Shown in pieces: positions 25,702 to 34,442 of a stretch of 64,000 bases of DNA (positions within the stretch are counted from its first letter, which is position 1; each line of letters opens with the position of its first letter). A model generated the notes under the pieces. It had not been told where the DNA came from and searched no databases. It saw only the letters and a program-made list of their open reading frames with translations. The translations under genes were made by a program, and so were the position numbers. This DNA is from Myxococcus stipitatus (GTDB taxonomy: Bacteria > Myxococcota > Myxococcia > Myxococcales > Myxococcaceae), in contig NZ_CP147913.1 in the NCBI RefSeq assembly GCF_037414475.1, forward strand, positions 1,426,001 through 1,490,000, in the 5' to 3' direction.

Positions 25702-25974
25702 ATGGCCGAGGCCACCCCGACGACCCAGAAGAAGCTCACCAAATGGCCGCGCACCGCCAAGGGCGGTGGCAAGAAGGCTTGCTCCGTGGAGGGCTGCAAG
25801 CGCCCCTACCGCGCCAAGAGCTACTGCTTCTTCCACTACAAGACGTGGCGCCAGGGCGACCTGCCCCACTCGCGCTACCGCACCTGCTCCAAGCCGGAGT
25901 GCCGCACGAAGGTCCTCAAGGCTGGTCTGTGCGAGAAGCACCACGCCGAGACGTACAAGAAGGACGCGGCGTAA
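25702..25974 (+). CDS. Small cysteine-rich, probably zinc-binding protein
   Basis: 90 aa from ATG at 25702; AGGAG lies about 9 bp upstream. It holds two similar metal-site-like blocks, CSVEGCKRPYRAKSYCFFHY and CSKPECRTKVLKAGLCEKHH, that is C-x4-C-x8-C-x2-H repeated. The rest is Lys/Thr-rich. Small proteins with this pattern occur in myxobacteria and are sometimes annotated as vegetative proteins, from memory and unchecked. The fold suggests nucleic-acid or protein binding; role unknown. It stands alone in the plus orientation. Confidence 0.8.
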   Translation: MAEATPTTQKKLTKWPRTAKGGGKKACSVEGCKRPYRAKSYCFFHYKTWRQGDLPHSRYRTCSKPECRTKVLKAGLCEKHHAETYKKDAA

Positions 25975-26289
25975 GTCTTCGCCGTCGTGCTCGCAGCGGC
26001 GCCGGGGGCTTTTCCCTACCGAGTGATTCCTCAGCTCAGGGAGAAGTGCCCCGCGCCACCGCGTGCCCCCACTGCTTGAAGGCCGTGAGCCACCGCTCCG
26101 CCTCGCCCTGGGCCCGCTTCACTCAACCCCACCTCTGCTCCAGCGCCTCCCGCCGAGTTCCGGGCGCCACCGTTGCACCCTCGCGGGCACCGATGGGCGC
26201 CAGGCCTGACGGTGACAGCGCTACAACAGTACCTCCGAGGACCGAACCCGGTTCATGAACGACTGGACCTCCGAGGTCGGGTGACGAGC

Positions 26290-26675
26290 ACGTCCCCACT
26301 GCGCGCCAGCACTTCGTCGGCCAGTTCACGCTGGGCGCCGCCGAGCCCCCGTGACAGGGACGCTCGAACACCTTCCCCCCGCCGACCTGCGCACCGCGTC
26401 CTCGAACGAAACGCCGCGCGCGCCTCGAACCCGGGTACGAGACGGGGTGCGAACCGCGCACACGCGGTCCTTCAGGGCCTCGCTCGGTTCGTTCGCGCCA
26501 GCCCGCCGCTCCAACAGGGCGTCTCCGATGAGGGCGAGGTGCTCGGCCCGGCGGGACGAAGGTGTAACCGGGTCGGAAAGGACCAGTCACGAAAGCCAAG
26601 GTCGCCCGCGGCCTCAAGAATGTCCGACAAGCGCGTTTGATGCAGGACACAGGTGAGATGCGCCTCTCGACGCAT
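26290..26675 (-). pseudogene. Probable decayed gene, frameshifted, function unknown
   Basis: Protein-like text on the minus strand jumps between frames: it starts at ATG 26675 (MRREAHLTCVLHQTRLSDIL, EAAGDLGFRDW), continues in another frame as EHLALIGDALLERRAGANEP and SEALKDRV, then SFEDAVRRSAGG, and in a third frame as LGGAQRELADEVLARSGDVL before a stop. Two frameshifts would be needed to join them. No family recognised. The rest of the 754-bp gap 25975-26728 (25975-26289) shows nothing that I can support. Chance reading is possible, but the second segment is convincingly protein-like. Confidence 0.35.
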
Positions 26676-26713
26676 GGCACCGAGTTTAGCTGGTTGATCC
26701 TGAAGCAGATCGG

Positions 26714-26719
26714 TATATT
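26714..26719 (+). promoter_or_regulatory. Candidate -10 box for the lipoprotein gene
   Basis: TATATT at 26714-26719 is a strong -10 match in GC-rich DNA; the -35 region is TGGTTG, 17 bp upstream (a weak match). The ATG at 26729 would then be only a few bases after the transcript start, with no ribosome site between, so the mRNA may be nearly leaderless. Confidence 0.4.
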
Positions 26720-26728
26720 CCCACCTGT

Positions 26729-27319
26729 ATGCGTCGCGTGCTTCCTGGCTTGCTCCTGTCGCTCGTCGCCGTGCTCACCGCTTGTGGTGGCGCGGGCACG
26801 CCCGTGCGCGCGACCATGAGTGCTCGTCAGGCGCTCGCACACCCGCCCGAGTTCCTCGAGTTCGAGTCCCCCGCCACGCGCCTGGAGATGTTCCGCGAAG
26901 TGGCGCGTCAGTCGGACGTGGAAGCGGGCCAGGCGGCGCAGGCGTTGGTGCTCTTCCCCATCAGCCAGAATGGCGAACTCCTGGCGGCCCCGGGATTCGA
27001 CGCGCGCATGGACCTGTTCCAGGCGCCGGATGCGGGCAAGGGGTTGCAGCTCGTGCTGGAGGCCCGCGCGGGTGAGCGTTGGCCCGAAGACCGCCGGGAG
27101 AGCCTGCAGGGCTTGTCCGAGCGGGAAGCGGCCGAGCTGGTGGCCCGCACGCTGCTTGCGCACTGGGGCATCCAGCCCGAGAGCGCGGTGCAGGTCGACC
27201 GAGCGTCGAGCGCGCCCTACGCGGTCGCTTACGTGGACGGTATCCTGCGCATCAATCCAGCTTTCCTCTATCTGGCTGCTGCCTACGGTCCTGCTTCCAT
27301 GCCGGCTGCGCTCCAGTAG
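26729..27319 (+). CDS. Lipoprotein of unknown function
   Basis: 196 aa with a clear lipoprotein signal (MRRVLPGLLLSLVAVLTACG, lipobox LTAC, lipidated Cys19). The mature part starts with a Thr/Pro linker and then FLEFESPATRLEMFREVARQ, and continues as a mixed alpha/beta protein with many Glu and Ala. No catalytic motif or known domain was recognised. It is 72 bp before purC in the same direction, but the gap and the different character suggest it is not functionally linked. It probably sits in the inner or outer membrane facing the periplasm. Confidence 0.78.
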   Translation: MRRVLPGLLLSLVAVLTACGGAGTPVRATMSARQALAHPPEFLEFESPATRLEMFREVARQSDVEAGQAAQALVLFPISQNGELLAAPGFDARMDLFQAPDAGKGLQLVLEARAGERWPEDRRESLQGLSEREAAELVARTLLAHWGIQPESAVQVDRASSAPYAVAYVDGILRINPAFLYLAAAYGPASMPAALQ

Positions 27320-27391
27320 AGTCCCGCGCCCGAAGCAGTCCCCCCTCCCCGCTGTACTTCACCTTCCCGAGGGGCGGGCCGCGAGGCGCCA

Positions 27392-28351
27392 GTGAATACC
27401 TCCGCACTTCACGCTCAGCTTCCCCTCACGCTCCGCCAGGTGGACCTGCCGGCGCTCGGCCAGCACTACCGTGGCAAGGTCCGCGACACGTATCGCCAGG
27501 GCGACTCGCTCGTCCTCGTGACAACGGACCGGCTCTCCGCGTTCGACCACGTCCTCACCACCATCCCCTTCAAGGGCGAGGTGCTCAACCGTCTCGCGGC
27601 CTTCTGGTTCGAGCGGACAAAGCACATCTGCCCCAACCATGTGCTGGACGTGCCGGACCCCAACGTCACCGTGGCGCGTGCCTGTCAGCCCTTCACGGTG
27701 GAGGTGGTGATTCGCGGCTACCTCACCGGCAGCCTGTGGCGTGACTACGAGAAGGGCACGCACACCGCCTACGGCCTGCCCTTCCCCTCGGGGATGCGCA
27801 AGGACGAGGCGTTTGCTCAGCCCATCATCACCCCGTCCACGAAGGCGGAGTACGGGCAGCACGACGAGCCCATCTCCGAGAAGGAGATTCTCGCGCGGGG
27901 CCTGGCCAGTCCACGCGACTGGGCCCGCATCACCGAGGCGGCGCGGGGCCTGTTCGAGGAAGGCCAGAAGTGGGCACGCACGCGGGGCCTCATCCTCGTG
28001 GATACGAAGTACGAGTTCGGCAAGGTGGGCGACGACATCTACGTCATCGACGAGATGCACACCCCGGACTCCAGCCGCTACTGGGTGGCGGACGAGTACG
28101 AGGCGCGCTTCGCCCGAGGCGAGGACCAGCGCATGCTGGACAAGGAGAACATCCGCCAGTGGCTCATCCGCGAGCGGGGCTTCTCCGGCCATGGCACGCC
28201 GCCAGCCATCCCCGATGACGTCCGCGTGGAGCTGGCCACCAAGTACGTGGCGGCCTTCGAGCAGATCACCGGCACCTCGCTCACGCTCGAGCCCGGCGAC
28301 GTGCACGCGCGCATCGAGCGGAACCTGCGCCAGAAGGGCTACCTGAAGTAG
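27392..28351 (+). CDS. purC: Phosphoribosylaminoimidazole-succinocarboxamide synthase (SAICAR synthetase)
   Basis: 319 aa, GTG start. It joins CAIR and aspartate with ATP to form SAICAR in purine synthesis, in the cytoplasm. The typical PurC blocks are present: GKVRDTY near the start, LVTTDRLSAFDHVL, VEVVIRGYLTGSLWRDY and LILVDTKYEFGK...DEMHTPDSSRYW. The length fits the long bacterial/fungal-type PurC (about 300 aa). It faces purB, which acts on the next step, with only 30 bp between the stops. Confidence 0.96.
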   Translation: MNTSALHAQLPLTLRQVDLPALGQHYRGKVRDTYRQGDSLVLVTTDRLSAFDHVLTTIPFKGEVLNRLAAFWFERTKHICPNHVLDVPDPNVTVARACQPFTVEVVIRGYLTGSLWRDYEKGTHTAYGLPFPSGMRKDEAFAQPIITPSTKAEYGQHDEPISEKEILARGLASPRDWARITEAARGLFEEGQKWARTRGLILVDTKYEFGKVGDDIYVIDEMHTPDSSRYWVADEYEARFARGEDQRMLDKENIRQWLIRERGFSGHGTPPAIPDDVRVELATKYVAAFEQITGTSLTLEPGDVHARIERNLRQKGYLK

Positions 28352-28381
28352 CCCTCATGGCTCGGGCCGAGACGGCCGGGG

Positions 28382-29695
28382 CTACTCGCTCCGGCCGAAG
28401 ACGCGGCGGAAGATGTCGTCCATGTGCCGCGTGTGGTAGCCCGGGGAGAAGCAGTCGTTGATCTCCTCGGGCGTCATCATCTTGAGCAGGTCCGCGTCGG
28501 CGAGCAGGGCCCGCCGGAAGTCCACGCCCTCCTCGTAGAGCTTCATCGCGTTGCGCTGGACGATGACGTAGGCGGCCTGACGGTCCATGCCCTTGCGCGC
28601 CAGCTCCAAGAGGAGCCGCTGCGAGTTCACCACGCCGCCCAGCAGGTCCAGGTTCTTCTTCATCTGCTCGGGGTAGACGCGCAGGTCCTCCATCAGCCGG
28701 GCGAAGCGCACCAGCATGAAGTCCGCGAGGATGGTGGCATCCGGACCGATGACGCGCTCCACGGACGAGTGGGAGATGTCCCGCTCGTGCCACAGCGCCA
28801 CGTCCTCCATGGCGCTCACCGCGTAGCCGCGCAGCAGTCGCGCGAGGCCCGTGAGGTTCTCCGAGAGGATGGGGTTGCGCTTGTGCGGCATCGCGCTGGA
28901 CCCCTTCTGGCCGGCGGTGAAGGGCTCCTCCGCCTCGCGCACCTCGGAGCGCTGCAGGTGACGAATCTCCACCGCGAACTTCTCGATGCTCGCGCCGAGC
29001 AGCGCCAGCGCGGTGAAGTACTCGGCGTGCCTGTCACGCTGCACCACCTGGCTAGAGGCCGGCGCGGGCTTCAACCCCAGCTTCTTGCAGACGAACTCCT
29101 CCACGGCTGGAGGCAGGTGCGCGAAGGTGCCGACGGCGCCGGAAATCATGCCCGTGGCGATGGTCTCCCGCGCCGCGACCAGCCGCGTGCGAGCGCGGCG
29201 GAGCTCGTCGTACCAGATGGCCAGCTTGTGGCCGAACGTCACGGGCTCCGCGTGGATGCCGTGGCTGCGCCCCATCTGCAGCGTGTGCTTGTGCTCGAAG
29301 GCGCGCTTCTCCACCGCGGCCATCACCCGCTCCAGGTCCTGGAGGATGAGGTCCATGGCGTCGCGCAGCGTCATCCCCAGCGACGTGTCCAGCACGTCCG
29401 AGGACGTCATGCCCAGGTGCAGCCAGCGCGCGCTGGGCCCCACGCGCTCCTCCATGAACGTGAGGAACGCAATGACGTCGTGCTTGGTGGTGCGCTCGAT
29501 CTCCTCGATGCGCGCGGCGTCGGCGGGAGTGAAGTCTCCCGCGCGCTGGATGCAGTCCTCCAGCGCCTCGCGAGGGGCCAGCCCCGCCACCACCATGCCC
29601 TCCAGCGCGGCGAGCTCCACGTCGCGCCAGCGGCGCAAACGGGCCACGTCGGACCAGAGGTTGGACATCTCCTGTCGGCTGTATCGCGGAATCAC
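28382..29695 (-). CDS. purB: Adenylosuccinate lyase
   Basis: 437 aa. It splits SAICAR to AICAR and adenylosuccinate to AMP, each with release of fumarate. The fumarase/aspartase signature is present as KGSSAMPHKRNPILSENL, with TSSDVLDTS and HLGMTSSD earlier. The GTG start at 29695 gives the family-typical MIPRYSR opening and overlaps the stop of the upstream substrate-binding protein gene (GTGA). It is convergent with purC, so the two purine enzymes are neighbours but not one transcript. Confidence 0.96.
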   Translation of the reverse strand: MIPRYSRQEMSNLWSDVARLRRWRDVELAALEGMVVAGLAPREALEDCIQRAGDFTPADAARIEEIERTTKHDVIAFLTFMEERVGPSARWLHLGMTSSDVLDTSLGMTLRDAMDLILQDLERVMAAVEKRAFEHKHTLQMGRSHGIHAEPVTFGHKLAIWYDELRRARTRLVAARETIATGMISGAVGTFAHLPPAVEEFVCKKLGLKPAPASSQVVQRDRHAEYFTALALLGASIEKFAVEIRHLQRSEVREAEEPFTAGQKGSSAMPHKRNPILSENLTGLARLLRGYAVSAMEDVALWHERDISHSSVERVIGPDATILADFMLVRFARLMEDLRVYPEQMKKNLDLLGGVVNSQRLLLELARKGMDRQAAYVIVQRNAMKLYEEGVDFRRALLADADLLKMMTPEEINDCFSPGYHTRHMDDIFRRVFGRSE

Positions 29696-30636
29696 TCGTA
29701 GACCTTCACGGCAAAGTCCCGCCGCGCCGCGAACCGGAGGAGCTCCAGCACGGGCTCGGAGGACGGACCCAACTTCTTGGCGGTGGTGAGGTTGATGGAC
29801 AGGTCCAACCCTTCCGGCTGCGCCACCGCCAGCGCCCCCGGGTCGACCTTCTCGTGGATGATGCGATTGGCCAGCCGCCCTGCCTGCAGGCCAATGGCCA
29901 GGGGACTGGGTGACAGCGCCAGCGCCGCGCCCTCCTTCACCTGGCTGGGCGTGAGCGCGATGAGCGGCAGCCGCTTCGACTGCGCGAAGGCGATGAGCTC
30001 CTGGACGACGGAGGCATTGCCCACCGTCTTGTCCGCGACCATGAGCAACGCGTCCACGCGGCCCGAAGCCCCCTCGAGCACCTTCTCCACCTTCGCCGGA
30101 GAGTCCACCTCCAGCGCGAGGATGGACAGGTTCCTCGACGCGGCGGCGGTCTGCGCCTGCGTCACCGTGCTCGAGGAGAAACGCGGGTCATGCACCATGC
30201 CCACCCGGCGGACCTTGGGGGACACGGCGACGAGCGCCTCCAGCTCCGGCCCCAGGTCGCTGGTGAGTGAGATGCCCGTGACGTTGGGGCCTTCGAGTCC
30301 GTACTTCTCGTAGTACGGCACCATGGCGAAGAGGACGGGCACGTCCTCGCCCAGCGAGCGCCTCGCCGCGTTGGCCGCCAGCGGGCCCAGGGCCAACACG
30401 AGCGCGGGCTTCTGCGCCGCCAGCTTCTTGAAGACGCGCGCGGCGGCCCCCGGGCTCTCGTCGAGCATCATCTCCTGAACCTCCGCGCGAGCCTCCGCGG
30501 AGAAACCGGCGATGACGGAGGCATAGGGCGCGAGGTTGGCGGACTTCACCGCCACCACCCGTGGGCGAGCACTCCCCTGGGCCATCGCGGCCGCTGGCAA
30601 CAGGGAGAGCCAGAGCACGAGCGCCAGCCGGCTCAT
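29692..30636 (-). CDS. ABC transporter substrate-binding protein-like lipid-free periplasmic protein
   Basis: 314 aa from ATG at 30636, which overlaps the stop of the upstream kinase gene (ATGA); earlier in-frame codons to 31017 lie inside that kinase and are shadows. A Sec signal (LALVLWLSLLPAAAMAQ) precedes a two-lobed domain of the ABC substrate-binding type PF04392 (family of TrpX-like proteins): KPALVLALGPLAANAARRS, VPVLFAMVPYYEKYGLEGPN, VTGISLT, and the RLANRIIHEK region. No permease or ATPase genes lie nearby, so it may serve as a ligand sensor and not as a transporter part. It sits between a kinase and purB, with overlaps on both sides. Confidence 0.82.
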   Translation of the reverse strand: MSRLALVLWLSLLPAAAMAQGSARPRVVAVKSANLAPYASVIAGFSAEARAEVQEMMLDESPGAAARVFKKLAAQKPALVLALGPLAANAARRSLGEDVPVLFAMVPYYEKYGLEGPNVTGISLTSDLGPELEALVAVSPKVRRVGMVHDPRFSSSTVTQAQTAAASRNLSILALEVDSPAKVEKVLEGASGRVDALLMVADKTVGNASVVQELIAFAQSKRLPLIALTPSQVKEGAALALSPSPLAIGLQAGRLANRIIHEKVDPGALAVAQPEGLDLSINLTTAKKLGPSSEPVLELLRFAARRDFAVKVYE

Positions 30637-33600
30637 GGCTGAGCGCTCGAGCAACAACGGAAGCCCACCGACGCGGACGCCGTCTCCGGGTCGCTGTACT
30701 TCACCGCGCTGCAGCGGGAGTCGGCATATGGCTCGTTGAAGGCTCCACCCTTCTGGATGGTGCCTCGGCGCTCGATGCGGGTCTCCGTCCACTCCGCCAC
30801 GTTGCCGGAGAGGTCGGCCACGCCGTAGCCCGGCGAGACGCACTGACTGAACGTCCCGGACGCCGCGATGGCAGGCACGATGCCATGCTGGGGAATCTTC
30901 GTATTGCACGTGCTCTGAAGGTAATCGTTCCCGTACGCGAAGCGCGCGTTGCCCGGTCCCTTGCATGCCTTCTCCCACTCGTCCTCTGTGCAGAGCCGCT
31001 TCTTCTCCGCCCCGCACAGCTCACGTGCCTGCGCCAAGGTGACGCCCACTCGAGGGTTCGCTCCCTTTTGATTGGGGAACTCGAACTCGTCGACACAGAA
31101 GGAGTTCACCATCACGTTCTCGCTGGGACGCTCGTCCACCTTGGCGAGCTCGTCGTCGCGAACCTTGCCTCGCTTGAAGGAACCCCCGCTCACCAACCGC
31201 ATGCCGTCCGGGCACTTCTCCGACAGGGCCACGACGAGCGGAAGTGGCGCTTCCTTGGCACCCTGCCGCGCCATCGCGCCCGAGGACGGCACCGCCGGCT
31301 TCGCCGCGCTTCGGGACTTCCAGTAGTTCAAGAACAGATAGCCGCCACCCGCGCCCAACGCGAGGCCACCCACGGTCAGAACCGCTATCCAGACGAACGC
31401 GGAACGGCGGCGCGCGGCCGAAGACTTCTGGGAGCGACTGCCCCGCTGCTTCGGCGCGATGCGAGCCCCTGAACGTGCCCCCGACATGCTTGGGTCGAAG
31501 TCGAGCGCACGAGGAGCGGTGCGCGCCCCCGACATCGTCGGCACGGTCTCAAGGGTGCGTGCCGTGCGGATGCTCGGCACGACGGGGGCCTCCAGCGTCC
31601 GCGACAGAGGGCGCGCACCCGACGTCGAAGGCGAGGACTCCAGTCCGCGCGCCGACCGTGCACCGGAGACAGAGGGAGCCGACTCGCTCGCCGCCGGGTC
31701 CTGGCCGCGCGACGACCCGCGCGACTGAGCGGAGGGCATTGGCCCGGAGGCCCGGGGCGCGGGTCCCCCACCGCGAGCAGCGGACTCCGTGCCAGAGCGT
31801 CCACTGAGGGATGGCTCGTCTCCGGACCGTGACGACGCACCACCCGCGCGGCCGCTGAGCGAAGACTCGTCTCCGGACCGCGACGACGCACCACCCGCTC
31901 TGCCGCTAAGCGAAGGCTCATCTCCGGACCGTGACGACGCACCACCCGCTCTGCCGCTAGGCCAAGGCTCGTCTCCAGACCGTGACGACGCACCACTCGC
32001 GCGGCCATTGAGTGAAGGCTCGTCTCCAGACCGTGACGACGCACCACCCGCTCTGCCGCTAAGCGAAGGCTCATCTCCGGACCGTGACGACCCACCACCC
32101 GCTCTGCCGCTGAGCGAAGGCTCATCTCCGGACCGTGACGACCCACCACCCGCTCTGCCGCTGAGCGAAGGCTCGTCTCCGGACCGTGACGACGCACCAC
32201 TCGCGCGGCCACTGAGTGAAGGCTCGTCTCCAGACCGTGACGACACACCACCCGCGCGGCCGCTGAGCGACGGCTCGTCGCCCGTGCGCGACGACGCACC
32301 ACTCGCGCGGCCACCGTACGGCGATTCCGATGCCGACCTCGCGCCCTCGGAACCCGAGCGCCCGGAGGGGGCTGACTCCCTCGCGGACTCTTGCGCGGAG
32401 CGACCACCGTACGGCGACTCGGCACCAGCGCCGCGACCACTGGGTCCTGATTCCGACGAAGCGCGCCCACCTTGCGCTGCTTCCGTGGCGGCACGAATCG
32501 CCCCTCCGGTGATGAAGGGCATCGCCTGCTCGGTGAGGCGCTGATGGGACGCGTTGGGATTCGCACCGATGATGGCCGCGAGCGTCGCCGCATCCAGCGG
32601 CTGGGTCGCATCCGGCGGAGGTGGCTCCTCCTCGACGTGCGGCGCTGCCACCGGTGGCGGCGCCTTGGGCGCGGCGGCATTCACGATGCCGGTGGGAATC
32701 GGCAACATGTCCGTGGGCACCGGCGGAGGAGGCCGCGCGGACATCCTCACCGCGGCGGCCTGCGCCGACCCTGGAGGCGGCGGCACACTGCGCACCCGCG
32801 TGGTCACCGCCGCGGGCGACCGCGCAATGATGTTGGCGAACTCCGCGTGCAGCTCCCCCGCCGACTTCGGCCGGGCCAGCGGATTGATGTTGAGCGCGCG
32901 TCGATAAAGCGCCTCGAAGGACGTGGGCAGGTCCGAATGCAGGGACGAGAGCCCCGGCACCACGCCATCCGTCGGCACCAACCCGGTGATGAGCTCTCCC
33001 ATCACCACGCCAAGCGAGTACACATCCATCCGCGTGTCGAGTTCGCCCCCCGCCACATACTCGGGCGCGACGTAGACATCCGCGCGGTGCCCCTTCTGGG
33101 CCTGCACGAAGGGCAACTGCGGAACGGCGAGCCCCAGCCCGTAGTCCGTCACCTTCAGCAGGTCCGGCAGGACGATGACGTTCTCCGGCTTGAGGTCGGA
33201 GTGCGGACCGAAGCGGTGCGCGGCGTCCAGTGCCGCGGCCATCTGCGCGAGCAGCGGCTCCACGTCCTTCAGCGAGAAGAGCTGCCCTCGCGAGGCGCGC
33301 TGCTCCATCATCCGCCGCAGCGTCATGCCCTCCAGCAACTGCATGGTGAAGAAGGGCCGCTCGCCGTCGAGCCCCTCCTCGTAGACGCGCAGCAGATTGG
33401 GGTGGTTGAGCTTCTTGCCCACCCGCATCGAGAAGGAGAACTGCGTGCGCTCCTCGGGCTGCTGGACGAGCCTCGGGTGCACGGTCTTCAGCGCGACCTC
33501 GACGTCGATCTCCTCGTCCTGGGCGCGGAAGACGAAGCCCATGGGACCCGAGCCCACGACTTCCTTGATGGCGTAGCGCCCGGCGATGACGTCCCCTGGT

Positions 33601-33737
33601 TTGTAGGGGGCGCCGTCCAGGCCACGCTTGCGGGCGACGCCGGCCGCCTGTCGAGCAGCCGCGTCGTACTTCATCCCGCACGTGGGGCAGGTGTCATTCG
33701 TCTCGGGGACGTGGCTTCCGCAGCGGTAGCAAAGCAA
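30633..33737 (-). CDS. Ser/Thr protein kinase fused to a formylglycine-generating-enzyme-like domain
   Basis: 1034 aa, TTG start. N-terminal zinc ribbon (CYRCG 3-7, CPTCG 17-21); kinase domain about 50-310 with VGSGPMGF glycine loop, Lys84, and catalytic loop HSDLKPEN at 179-186 (Arg of HRD is Ser), then TDYG in place of DFG (198-200). Pro-rich linker, then about ten copies of a 17-residue unit (like GGASSRSGDEPSLSGRA, residues 469-646), a membrane segment at about 777-806 and a C-terminal FGE-sulfatase/SUMF1-type domain (about 836-1034: MRLVSGGSFKRG, LCTEDEWEKAC, YGVADLSGNVAEWTE, VGFRCC). The C-terminal domain would face the periplasm, perhaps sensing. The catalytic cysteine pair of true FGEs was not verified. 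Confidence 0.9.
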   Translation of the reverse strand: MLCYRCGSHVPETNDTCPTCGMKYDAAARQAAGVARKRGLDGAPYKPGDVIAGRYAIKEVVGSGPMGFVFRAQDEEIDVEVALKTVHPRLVQQPEERTQFSFSMRVGKKLNHPNLLRVYEEGLDGERPFFTMQLLEGMTLRRMMEQRASRGQLFSLKDVEPLLAQMAAALDAAHRFGPHSDLKPENVIVLPDLLKVTDYGLGLAVPQLPFVQAQKGHRADVYVAPEYVAGGELDTRMDVYSLGVVMGELITGLVPTDGVVPGLSSLHSDLPTSFEALYRRALNINPLARPKSAGELHAEFANIIARSPAAVTTRVRSVPPPPGSAQAAAVRMSARPPPPVPTDMLPIPTGIVNAAAPKAPPPVAAPHVEEEPPPPDATQPLDAATLAAIIGANPNASHQRLTEQAMPFITGGAIRAATEAAQGGRASSESGPSGRGAGAESPYGGRSAQESARESAPSGRSGSEGARSASESPYGGRASGASSRTGDEPSLSGRAGGVSSRSGDEPSLSGRASGASSRSGDEPSLSGRAGGGSSRSGDEPSLSGRAGGGSSRSGDEPSLSGRAGGASSRSGDEPSLNGRASGASSRSGDEPWPSGRAGGASSRSGDEPSLSGRAGGASSRSGDESSLSGRAGGASSRSGDEPSLSGRSGTESAARGGGPAPRASGPMPSAQSRGSSRGQDPAASESAPSVSGARSARGLESSPSTSGARPLSRTLEAPVVPSIRTARTLETVPTMSGARTAPRALDFDPSMSGARSGARIAPKQRGSRSQKSSAARRRSAFVWIAVLTVGGLALGAGGGYLFLNYWKSRSAAKPAVPSSGAMARQGAKEAPLPLVVALSEKCPDGMRLVSGGSFKRGKVRDDELAKVDERPSENVMVNSFCVDEFEFPNQKGANPRVGVTLAQARELCGAEKKRLCTEDEWEKACKGPGNARFAYGNDYLQSTCNTKIPQHGIVPAIAASGTFSQCVSPGYGVADLSGNVAEWTETRIERRGTIQKGGAFNEPYADSRCSAVKYSDPETASASVGFRCCSSAQP
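31800..32330 (-). repeat. 51-bp tandem coding repeats inside the kinase gene
   Basis: About ten units with a regular 51-bp period (for instance TCTCCGG at 31819, 31870, 31921) encode the 17-residue Ser/Gly/Arg/Asp repeats of the kinase gene. Copies differ mostly by synonymous or conservative changes, so copy number probably varies between strains. Confidence 0.9.
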
Positions 33738-33850
33738 AGCAGTCGGACTCCAGGGGCCAGTCGAGGAAGGACCACGAGCGGGGACGCGGTCCGGGCCTCA
33801 TATTCTGCACACTCCCCTGTCATCAAGGAACGATGCCATCCACGTCGGCC

Positions 33851-34306
33851 TTATCGGCCCGTGGACCCGAACCCGTTCCCCCCCCGCGCCGTCGCATCGA
33901 GGACCTCCACCTCGGTCAGCGTCGCGGAGGTCACGGGCGCCACCACCAGTTGGGCCACCCGGTCGCCCCGACGCAGGGTGAAGGGCTCGTTGGAGAGGTT
34001 GACCAGGATGACCTGCACCTCCCCACGGTAGTCCGCATCCACCGTCCCGGGTGAGTTGAGCAGGGTGATGCCATGTCGGAGCGCCAACCCCGAGCGAGGC
34101 CGCACCTGGCCCTCGTAACCGGGTGGCAATCCCAGCGCGAGCCCCGTGGGAACCGCCATCCGAGCCAGGGGTTGGAGGACACGCTCTCCCTCGATATCCG
34201 CCCGCAAATCCAGCCCAGCGGCGAGCTCCGTCTCGTAGCGGGGCAACGGCAAGGGCTCCGGGTGCGCGCGGACACGGCGCACCTGCACGGTCAAGGACGA
34301 GGCCAT
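33851..34306 (-). CDS. dut: Deoxyuridine 5'-triphosphate nucleotidohydrolase (dUTPase)
   Basis: 151 aa, the usual length for trimeric dUTPase. The enzyme hydrolyses dUTP to dUMP and pyrophosphate, which keeps uracil out of DNA and supplies dTMP synthesis. Start at 34306 was chosen by family length; the frame continues to 34381. All five motifs are visible: AGLDLRAD (1), [12 protein letters not shown] (2), [10 protein letters not shown] (3), [10 protein letters not shown] (4) and the glycine-rich C-terminal [11 protein letters not shown] (5). The kinase gene upstream and the peptidase gene downstream are unrelated. Confidence 0.96.
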   Translation of the reverse strand: MASSLTVQVRRVRAHPEPLPLPRYETELAAGLDLRADIEGERVLQPLARMAVPTGLALGLPPGYEGQVRPRSGLALRHGITLLNSPGTVDADYRGEVQVILVNLSNEPFTLRRGDRVAQLVVAPVTSATLTEVEVLDATARGGNGFGSTGR

Positions 34307-34442
34307 GGCGCGGATGTACCACAGCCTCGCCCCGTCTCCAGTTCCCATGCCAACGTCACGGGTTGTCCACGCAAGCAACAACCGCCGCGAGAAACCTCCT
34401 GCCCAGGCGCCTCCCCATTCCGTCCAAGGAACTCGCGTGCCC

